Source: Cyanophora paradoxa
Taxonomy: Eukaryota; Glaucocystophyceae; Cyanophorales; Cyanophoraceae
DNA length: 24,337 nt
Direction: 5' to 3'
Assembly (NCBI GenBank): GCA_004431415.1
Contig: QPMI01000147.1
Coordinates: 1-24,337 of the forward strand
Part shown: positions 6,887-15,200 of the stretch, piece after piece
How the letters are laid out: each line of letters begins with the position of its first letter
How positions within the stretch are numbered: the stretch's first letter is position 1
Translations under genes and position numbers: made by a program
The notes under the pieces: model-generated
Seen by the model: only the letters and a program-made list of their open reading frames with translations
What the model was told of the DNA's origin: nothing
Database searches by the model: none

Positions 6887-9453
6887 CTAGCTGTAGGTGC
6901 CCGAGCGCGGCCAGCCGCCGCCGTGGAAGGACTGGGCCCGGGCGGAGCGCCCCCGCCCCCGCGCGCCGGGCCCGAGACCAGAATGAGGGACGAGAAATCG
7001 GTGGAGGGGGGTACGGGGTCGCCGGGACGGAGGGGTACCGCTTGCCGCTGGAGGGACGGGGGGGGCGGCGCTGGGGTTGGGCACGGCAGCAGAGGCGGCA
7101 GATCCTGAGTAGGGTACCACTAACGCGCGGGCCGCTGCGTTCGCCTGCACCGAAAGGTCAGCCGAGAGGGGTACGTGAATTTCGCGACGGCGGCACTCGC
7201 TCACCTGTGCTCGAAGCGTCGCGTGTTCCCGCTTCTCCAGGTCGACCCACGTGGCGCCGCCGGCTGCTGCGCGGCGCCGCCCGTCGCAGCCGCCGCCAGG
7301 GTACGGTGCCGGACCGGGGGCGAAGTCGGAGTGAGGGCCCCCTGGCCACCTGGCCGGCGCCCCCAGTACCTAGCTTCTTCCCCCCGGAGGAGGGGTAGTC
7401 CCGCTTGGCCCCCGGGCCCCGGGCCGGCGAGGCTCGCGCGGCGCACCATGCCGCCACCGCAGCCGCCGGCCCTGCGCCGGCGCGCATCCGCTGCAGCGAC
7501 GCCGCCGCGGCGCTGCCGGTGCCCGCCGGTAGGTCCGAGGGGGTACGGCTGCGACGAGGGCCCCGCGTAGTGGTACATGGCCGAGGCGGCGGAGGCCGCG
7601 CCGCACCGGGCCAGAGGCTGTACCCTTTCAAGGCTTTGCTGGGGCGGGGGCGCGCGCGGGGGCGGGCGGAGGAGGAGGAAGACGCGGCGGGGCGGGGGCA
7701 GGGGGCGGGGAGGGGCGAGAGGGCCGGGCGGGGCGGGGGCGGGCGCGGGGCCTTGATGGATTCCGCGGCAGCGCGAGGCGGCCGCGGTGGCGAGGGGTTG
7801 GCGGGGAGGGTAGAGGAATGTGAGGCGGGGAGGAAGAGACGGCCCGGAGTGCCCCAGGCCGCCACGGAGGCCCCGCCGCCACGCCGCGTTTGCCTGCGGG
7901 GAGGGGGGTACGTGAGACGGAAGGGAGGATAACGGTGTACCCCCGGACCTGCTGGACGGCGGCGTGGTGCGCGGCGGCGGACAGGAGCTGCGACTGGAGC
8001 TGCTGGTTCTGCAGCAGTAGCTGCGAAAAGGGGGAATGAGCTCGAGCGTGTGGGGGTACGGCGCGCTCCGGAGGGGGTACGGGTACTGCAGCTGTACTGG
8101 AGGTACTGCTCGAAGGAGAGGGAGGTGGCGAACGCCCAGAGCCGGAACCTGCGCCGGCTCCTCCCGGGGCCCCGGGTACGCGGCGCGGCGGGGGCGGCGG
8201 AGGCTCGGCGGAGAGCGCGTAGAACTGCAGCATTTGGCTGGCGGCTTTGGCCACCTCAGGAGTAGGATCTGTACTGCGGTGTTCCTGAATTACGAGGGAT
8301 CACGGGGAAAAAAAGCTGGCGGCTTGTAGGACCTGTCGTAGATCCCGCGCGCCGAAGGTCAGCCGGCAGCCAAGGGCGAAGCCAAAGCTCTTCTTAGCGC
8401 TTCTCAGCACGCGTCGAGTGAGATTGCTTCTTCTTCTTCTTCGAGCGGCCGTTCTTCTTATAAGATTAGCATTCGTCAGCTCGATCGCGAACCGTTCTTT
8501 AATTAGCTTATCAGCTTTTTATGCGCCACCTTGCAATTGGGCTTCCTATAATCTCTTCGAATTCTTCGCACCTGCTTCAGGTACGTCTGCTCGCGGAGCT
8601 GGGCGCGCTTCACCAGGTTCTGGGGCGGGCCCCGCGCCTTTGTCTTCGGCTTGGGCGCCCCCGCCCCCGCCGCCGCCCCCTGCGGCTGCGCGGGTGGGGT
8701 CGGATCGGATAGGTGATAAGAAGAAGGCGAGTGATCGAGCCCGATTGCTCCTATGTTGCATCTTTGTTCGAACGGGAAGGGGCGTGTGTACGATTATTAG
8801 GCCGATCCCGATTATTACTATGTTGTATCTTTATTGGATGTTTGTGCTTTGGAACGATCTATCGGCTGTCTCGCGCGCACGTCTCTATCTTCAACGCGCA
8901 AGGGCGCGACCGAACGACCGAGCACGATTGCTACTATGTTGTATCTTATTCGAACGGGAAGGGGCGTAGGGGTACGTGCGTACCTGGGCGTACGGGCTGT
9001 CCTTCCGAGCGTGCTCCGCACCGGCCCGCCGCCGCCGGCGCCGCGCCCCACGCCGGCTTGCTGCAGCTGCCCGCCCGTCCCGGCGGCCTGGAGCGGCCCG
9101 CCCCCGCCCCGCCGACCCCGATCCGTCCGCCGCATCTTCGCCCTCTGCTCCGCCAGCCTCCGCCTCTCCAGGCTCGCCTGGGTACCCAGTTGAACAAGCT
9201 CCGAAAATGTCCTGGGCGGATATCGATTGCGCAGGAGGTTGCAATTGGAGCTGGCTCCAGGAGCTTCTCGTACCGCTCCGCGGCGCCCGGGGCGGGGTAC
9301 ACGCGCGCCCGGATTCCGTACCCGGGAGGGTAAGACGAGGATGTCTGGATCAGCCCAACCAGGCGCTTCGGGCATAAGCGACCTCCGGAGAACTCTCCGG
9401 AGAACTCCTGGCATAAGCGACCTCCAGGCATAAGCTGGCTGCGGCCCGTCCAT
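6887..9453 (-). CDS. Pro/Ala/Gln-rich probable nuclear protein, copy 1, multi-exon
   Basis: Read on the minus strand from an ATG at 9453 to TAG at 6887. Exons, high to low: 9453-9274, 9211-8984, 8680-8572, about 8268-7949, 7893 to an unclear end, 7617 to an unclear end, an exon ending at 7205, 7144-6887. Supported pieces: a Tyr/Pro-rich start (SSYPPGYG), a basic helix joined in phase across the first intron (TFSELVQLGTQASLERRRLA, then EQRAKMRR), a basic stretch (APKPKTKARGPPQNLVKRAQ, then LREQTYLKQ), TPEVAKAASQMLQFYALSAE, a Gln-rich helix (SQLLLQNQQLQSQLLSAAA), MYHYAGPSSQPYP, a charged helix WVDLEKREHATLRAQ before a strong CAG|GTGAGC donor, and an end SFHGGGWPRSGTYS. Gln/Pro/Ala richness with short coiled-coil-like helices suggests a transcriptional co-regulator or RNA-associated protein. 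No family is recognised. The middle (7200-7950) is so GC-rich and indel-prone that exon limits there are guesses. Confidence 0.55.
8742..8976 (+). repeat. Three diverged repeat units inside an intron of the minus-strand gene
   Basis: Units begin at about 8742, 8809 and 8925 and share CGATTGCTACTATGTTGTAT-like words. The first and third also share TTCGAACGGGAAGGGGCGT followed closely by GTACG. On the minus strand the third unit abuts the donor CAG|GTACGC of exon 2, so the repeat copies part of a 5' splice-site region into the intron. The same three units occur in copy 2 at about 22808-23042. Confidence 0.65.
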
Positions 9454-9554
9454 GGCGCCGCCGGCGCCGCTGTCGCTCAGCGTGACCAGCGCGACTCAGT
9501 GAGGTAGGCGGCTGGCGCGCCGATCGCGAGCGGCGGCGCGAAATGGGCGTCAAC

Positions 9555-9579
9555 CTGCAGCGTGCAGCTGCAAGTACTA
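9555..9579 (+). repeat. Remnant of a palindromic unit, cut by the MITE
   Basis: CTGCAGCGTGCAGCTGCAAG and the bases after it equal the right part of the 35-bp palindromes at 9805 and 9842. The MITE starts immediately afterwards. This suggests an array of at least three units, one of them interrupted by the insertion. Confidence 0.6.
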
Positions 9580-9798
9580 CTGTAGGATTGCTTTTTAGCC
9601 GATGTTTAAATTGCCGTATATTGCCGAGAGGCGGAATTCGGCAATTTTAAACCACGGCATTCTCAGGGGTAGAGCTAAACGACCGATTTGTATGGCGCCA
9701 TAGAAGAAATCCAGAGTTTCGGCAATTTATCGTCACGGCAATTCTGGTTTTTGTCGAATTCGGCAATTTAACTACGCGGCAATTTAAGCATTCTACAG
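9580..9798 (+). mobile_element. MITE-like element, TA-flanked, terminal inverted repeats (copy 1)
   Basis: The 219-bp element starts CTGTAGGATTGCTT and ends AAGCATTCTACAG (AAGCATTCCTACAG in copy 2), which are inverted repeats of each other. TA lies directly outside both ends. The interior is AT-rich and made of repeated CGGCAATTT / AAATTGCCG words in both orientations, which extends the inverted-repeat arms. No coding capacity. TA target duplication and short inverted ends fit non-autonomous elements mobilised by Tc1/mariner-type transposases. That family assignment is inferred from structure only. Confidence 0.65.
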
Positions 9799-9804
9799 TA
9801 GCAG

Positions 9805-9876
9805 GCTAGTACTTGCAGCGTGCAGCTGCAAGTACTAGCAGGCTAGTACTTGCAGCGTGCAGCTGCAAGTACTAGC
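9805..9876 (+). repeat. Two tandem 35-bp near-perfect palindromes (copy 1)
   Basis: Units 9805-9839 and 9842-9876 each read GCTAGTACTTGCAGC, a short GTGC-type loop, then GCTGCAAGTACTAGC. The arms are perfect inverses of each other, and the units are spaced 37 bp apart. CAGG before the first unit and CCTG after the second extend the symmetry over the whole block. Each unit could form a cruciform or hairpin with about a 15-bp stem. Confidence 0.85.
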
Positions 9877-10062
9877 CTGCTACCGCGGCCGCGGTACCGC
9901 CGGTGGTTCCAATTGCAACAGGCTACTAGTAGTAATCTAGTACTACGGTAGTACCGGCGCGGTACTCTCGAATCTCGATCAGACACTGAGACTCTGATGA
10001 GACTCGGAGAGTCTCAGTCTGTGACTACCGTGTAACACATAATACTGGACTCACTTAATTAA

Positions 10063-10221
10063 CAGAGTCCTAAATTAACAGACCGAAAATTTGACACAGT
10101 CTGTTAATTTGGACTCTGCTAATTCCTCTTGTTCAGACGTCCCATACAAATTGATACAATCTAACCCCAAGATTACCGCCCATACAAGCCAAATGTTTCA
10201 GTCTGTTAATTTGGGACTCTG
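10063..10221 (+). repeat. Inverted/direct repeat cluster (copy 1)
   Basis: The arm at 10063-10083 (CAGAGTCCTAAATTAACAGA...) is the inverse of 10099-10118 (GTCTGTTAATTTGGACTCTG) apart from one position and one indel, giving a hairpin with a 15-bp loop. A third, direct arm copy is at 10201-10221. Just upstream (about 9978-10025) a second imperfect inverted repeat pairs GACACTGAGACTCT with AGAGTCTCAGTCTGTG. No gene lies here. Confidence 0.7.
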
Positions 10222-10269
10222 TTCGAAGCACTTCGTCGCTTCGAACCGGCGCGCATCGCCCGCAAGGGG

Positions 10270-11054
10270 GTACCCCCGCTGCAGCGCGGAATCTATATCG
10301 ATATCGCCTTCTCTGCACCCTCCCGGCCCTACGCGCCTGAAGCTTGGCGCTTTCGAAGCTTGGTTGCGCCCGTAAGCTGCAGTCTCGGTCGCGGCCCACA
10401 GTTCGGCGCCGTTGTACCGGCTTGGCTTGCACACGAGCCAGCCCCGTAATTCTCAGTTATAATATATCGCGCCGCCACCTTAATTATTTTTATGCTGCGC
10501 GATCGCCTTTTCTTGTAATCTTATTTCATAAATTTTTAACCCTACTCCGTGGCACTCGGCACGGCCCCACACAGCTGGGGGGTACGGAGTAATACGCGCT
10601 CTGAGATGCATTGTAACCTTACGAATACCTGCTGCCAGAGCCTGCCACAGTGCCACAGTGCCAGTGTGCCACTGCGGCAGCGCTAGCTCGATCACGAGAC
10701 ACCGAGTCGCCATCATTGGATATCGACCGGACTCCGGGACGAAGTTTTTGTACGACCGCTCGGCCCGGCTCGAGCTCGGGCCGCTTAAGCTTGAGCAGGA
10801 GCTCGCCATACCGTAGTACCGCCATGATACCGGTATACCGCCGGCCGGTATACATATACTTATACGTATACGTATATCATTCAAGAGTCCTGCAGCTGCA
10901 GTACTTTGGCTCAGCGGCTAGCCTAGTAGCTCAGCTGCGACTGCTTAAGCTTTAGCATGCGTAATTAAATATAAGCCCTGACTCAGCGAGGACATTACCG
11001 TAGTACGATCGCAATCGGCAGCGACCGCCGGCAACGAGCTCGAGACGTGTACGT
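10270..11054. other. Intergenic region upstream of the surface-protein gene
   Basis: No convincing exon. The sequence includes palindromic AT-rich words (TATACGTATACGTATAT near 10863, CCGGTATACCGCCGGCCGGTA near 10832) and many restriction-site-like palindromes (AAGCTT, GAGCTC, CTGCAG). Short ORFs exist on both strands with no preferred codon pattern. The promoter of the gene starting near 11055 should be here. Confidence 0.45.
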
Positions 11055-12204
11055 ATGTTCACGCGTACGCGAGCGCATATGCACACATATGGATATCGTG
11101 CGGGCGTACGCGTAGCTGCAACAGCGTATGCCCTCACGATCGGGCTCTTTGTGCTTTTCGGAGTTGGGTTCGGAGCTGGGGCGTCTGATCATGACAGCAC
11201 GATCGCCGCCGGGTCGATCAAAGGTACGTCTATCGCCGGGCGTATATAGTTCCGAAGTTTGAGTGGTGGTCGATATCGCTTGTAACCGCGTTGATCTGAG
11301 TCGCTTGTAACCGCGTTGATCTGAGTGCCTGACCATGGCCTCCCGGCCCGGGCTCATGCATGATGACGGCCGCCCGATATCGATCGCGAAGTTCCGATTG
11401 CGAGCCTAGGCCGCCGGCCTTCAAATTCAGAGCCTGCGAATTCGAATGCCAATCCATTCACATGTCCATTTGGCGCGCAGTGAACCGCGTGTCGCTGGGG
11501 ACGTTCAAGCAGCTGGCCATGGTGGCGAGGGCTTCTTTGTTTCGTCACGTCGCCGCAGACAATGCGGTGATCGCCGCTGTTGGCGACCTCGCCGACGCCA
11601 ACACAACCAAAGACTCGTATCTCGTGAAGGTAAGTTCTTACAATCTAAATCTTACGATAAGATCGTCGGGCTCGTTAATATATAATTACTAGTACTAGTT
11701 AATATTACTGCAACCAACGTCGACTCGCTGCCATATATATGTAGTCGCTGGGTCGATCGGTGACATCTAGATCTCGATTGTTACCAATGAAACGAATTGA
11801 CCTATAATATTGATGCATAATGAAATAAACGTTTGACCGATAATATTTAATAATAATGCAGCTCGCCCCCCCGACATGGACGGAAGTCGCCCTCCAGTCG
11901 CGGGAGCTCGGCCTATCGCTGCTCGAGGGCGAGGGAAAGCCGCTACAGAAGGGAGCGATGAACTGTACTGTCGATTCAGACGGTTCGCGCTTTAATCTAA
12001 AAACATGAACGGTCGGTACGGTACTGGGAATTCGAACTGCTGAGCGTGAGGCTTGCGCGAAGGCCGGTACGCATATTTCGCGAGCGCTCGGGAAGTCATC
12101 CAGGTCGACATCGCCACGCTCTTGACGACTGCCAAATTCTCCCTCGACGAGGCGAGCCGGCTGCATGATTACCGTGTCGTCAGCATCCACTCTGCCGCGA
12201 CAGC
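11055..12204 (+). CDS. N-terminal exons 1-4: hydrophobic leader and first propeller-like blades
   Basis: Exon 1 (11055-11223) has a basic start and a hydrophobic core, TAYALTIGLFVLFGVGFGAG, usable as a signal peptide or anchor. ATG at 11055 or 11079 could start it. Donor AAAG|GTACGT and acceptor GCGCGCAG|TGAACC are both phase 1 and create GSIKVNRVSLGTFKQL. Exon 2 ends at CTCGTGAAG|GTAAGT (phase 0), giving DSYLVK followed by LAPPTWTEVA from exon 3. Exon 3 ends GACG|GTTCGC (phase 1) and joins exon 4 as DSDGRYAYFAS, followed by REVIQVDIATLLTTAKFSLD. These recurring V-x-V-x-L-x-T-F strands look like blades of a repeat propeller. The phase agreement at three successive introns is the main support. 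Confidence 0.6.
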
Positions 12205-15200
12205 GTACGTTAACGTTGACCTTTCCGTGCACGCATACAAATACAAATTAATGCAACCTGTATATATACTCAATCTTTTCATATCAAAACTTTCGATTCT
12301 TGCATGCATATGTACAAGTGCTTGCGCCACAAAGTTAAATTTCAGCAATCCGCATTCGCGATCGTGCCGCAGTGCACGTGCCCGGGCATTAAATTTTACA
12401 TCAATCAATATTAATCTCCACATCGTTGACCACCCTTCCTTGCAGGTGTACGTGTGGCGTCGCGGCGGCTGGACTCCCGGAACGCCGATCGCGAGGGCTT
12501 GAGCGCCCCGGCCGCGTTATCCGCCTAAGCACTGCGACAGCTCCTCTGGTGATGAACCCAAAGCGCACCCTGCTGGGTGCCGGCCCTGGCCTCCTCCCCG
12601 TGAGTCAGGCCGTCGACCTCGAGCTCGGCCGTCCCCGCGCGTCCGTTCTCGCGCCCACCGCGGGCCTTCTTTTCGTCGCTACGGACGGCCTTGGGGCCCG
12701 CGCCCTCCGCCTTGACGATCTCTCCGCCCATGCCGACGTTCCTCGTATCTCGGGTGGCAGCAACACAGTCCAAGGCCGTACAGCGGCGCAGTGGCTGAGT
12801 CAGTCGGCCGTCTCTACTTCCTCTCGCTGCCAACCCCGTCAAGATGTGCGCTCCGTGCCGGACTTCTCCGTACGCGCGAGGCAGCACGCGCGCGGCCTCT
12901 TCGCCAGCAATGAGGAGTCCGCCGACTTCTGCTCTAACTGCGACGGCGCGACACGTCTGCTTCCCGTGGGCAGGCGTGCGGCGCCTGCCCACGCCGCCCC
13001 GCGCTTCGCGATCGACAGGCGGACGGCGTTGTTCGATCGCGAAGAACTCGAGCTCGAGGAGCCTAGGCCTGCGCATGATCACTCCGGCGCTGCGAGGGGC
13101 CCGGGTGCGGTCGATCGCAACAGCCACAAAGCTACATGCATTGTGGTGGATATCTAGACGTAATATAATGCTCGTTTCCCGCAGTCGGCGACTCTTCTTC
13201 CGGAGACGCAATTGCAAGACCAATTGCAAGCTCCCATGGCCATCGAGCTCGCGCCCGCGGCGGACGCTCGCGGAGGACTCGCGCAACGTTCTTGTGACCC
13301 TCTTTCATTTTGAGGCGTCGGATTCCTTGTAAGATAAGAAATACACATATAGAAGATATCATCTATAATTATATTTTCTGATCGTGAGATCGCGCCAGCC
13401 TGACCATGTGGCGCAACGATACGTACCGTGCGGAGCTTCCGGTGTGCACGTGCATGCGCATGTTTCCGAATTCGAAATCCGCCTTCACATAGATGCATAC
13501 GAGATGCATACGTATATACCATGATATGTTCATATTTAAATTGATTATTCTTCGGCTTTTCCGCCTCGAGCTCGAGCTCGCAGGTCGCGGCTCCGTCGAC
13601 GTCGTCAACAAACATGCCGGCGCCAGTCGTTTTTTTCTCTTGCGCGACTGTCATCCCAGGCGCCAACGCTGCGCCAACCGATGCGCGGGCGTATGCCATC
13701 GTTCCTTCGGAGCAGGGGGCAGGTCTGCATGCGCACGGGCGTCCGCGCTGAATTTGTGGCGTCTATTAACTCTCGCATACACAGCCATCGCGGCGTTCAC
13801 GCTGTTCCCCACGTTTGCGATCGCGAGCGACGGCCTCGTCGGCCCTGCGATATCGATTGCGAGCGACAGTCTTTCGAATTCCGAGGTCCTTCAGGTGCGC
13901 TAGGATATTGGCGCCGGCCTAGATTTTAAACTGCTGCATCGCGGCCTTTTCGAATATATACTGATCACGTGCACGTACACGGCCGCGTTGGCTGCGCGCG
14001 ACGACATCGGATCAGGTGGTTCGCAGTGGGCCAAGCACTAGCGGATTCTCGAGCTCCGTGATCATCGGCCTTCCTGGCGTCCCGCCCGCACCAGCCGGTG
14101 CTCCGCCACCAGGCAATGTTCCGCCCCAGATGGCGCTCCGAACGCATCCCCCGTGGGGCCACCTATTACCCCAGCCCGTCACCGATATCGATGGCTAGTC
14201 CTTCGCCCAGCCCGTCACCGATATCGATGGCTAGTCCTTCGCCCAGCCCGTCGCCGTCATCGACACCCTCGCCCACCCCAGCCCATGTCTACCCACGCCA
14301 TGCAAGCAGTGCTCAGCATTCTCATACAGCAATCCGGGAGCAAACTCTGGAATGTACTGCAACAATTGTCTTGCCAACGGGATTCTGCCCACCTGCGAGC
14401 CCTGCTTTCAGTGCAGGCGATGCGTGCTTTGCCCAGTAGCTAGTTCGCCTTGTGCACTGGCGGGCGTCGTCGCGAACGCAGAGGGCTTCGCGGAAGCGCT
14501 GATCATGAGAACAACGTTAGCACGACCTCGACCTTGTCCGCCAAGACGCATGCCGCCGACGCCGCGCGTTCGACCTTGCAAAAATCGAAATCTGTACATG
14601 TATCCAGCCGGAGCCTTCTCCAGGTTTTGGATCCGACACCGTCTACGTGTGTGATGACCACCAGCCAGGATACGTACGAGAACTATCCAGACCTACTGTG
14701 CCCCTACTCGATCTACTGTAGGGATGGCTTCGAAAATATAAGAGCGTTATCTGAGCTTATTGAATTTGAGAATGCCTGCTTTGCTGTTGGACTGATGGTA
14801 ATCGGCGCTCCATGCTCAACGTCGACTCCTCCAAATCCGGTGTCGGTCGCAAGAGCAGAGGTCCTGGCCATATGCATGGATCGACACCGATTTCTACACA
14901 CTTAGTCAACAGTACAAGTTCGAAAGTCGGGTTCGCAGACCAACTTCGACGTCGATACGCCCTCGCAGCTTCGAAGGCGAGCGCGTGCTCCGGAGACGGC
15001 TGCCCACATGCACTGCTTGTTCAATTCTCACTGGGAGGTGCGCTGCAATTGCGACCGTCCTTCCGCGGCGTCGGCCGCGTGGCTTACTGGAGCTCATGAT
15101 CAACCCGCGCACAAATGCACGTACGCTGGCAATGGCCACCGCCTGCACAGACCTCTGCTGCAAGTCGTGTGCGCCACATTTATATCCTGTGCAGATATAT

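Larger units (their letters stand above)
3334..10269 (+). repeat. 7-kb repeat, copy 1 (direct)
   Basis: This segment matches 17333-24337 base for base over its whole length apart from short indels. The match starts at CGAACCTTGGGGGAC and is still running when the window ends. The copy is 69 bp shorter than its partner because it has lost single bases in many homopolymers (for example CCGGTC against CCGGGTC, GCCCTGG against GCCCTTGG). Stretches I aligned by eye show almost no substitutions. It carries exons 4-17 of the MYB-SAM gene, the whole antisense gene and the structured non-coding block. Confidence 0.95.

Noticed and set aside
7405-7932. Plus-strand Gly/Arg-rich ORFs in the G-rich block 7000-8000 (and 21450-22000)
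   Set aside because: They are antisense to the Pro/Ala-rich exons, have no ordered motifs and change frame between copies.
8418-8969. Plus-strand ORFs with LLLCCIF-type repeats (8418-8969, 22710-23255)
   Set aside because: They translate the repeated intron units on the wrong strand; the repeats and splice sites fit the minus-strand gene.
3334-10269. The 7-kb repeat as a single large transposon
   Set aside because: No transposase, reverse transcriptase or integrase frame, no matching inverted ends at 3334 and no target duplication. It carries two host-type intron-containing genes and cuts through one exon. Tandem duplication or assembly error explains the borders better.
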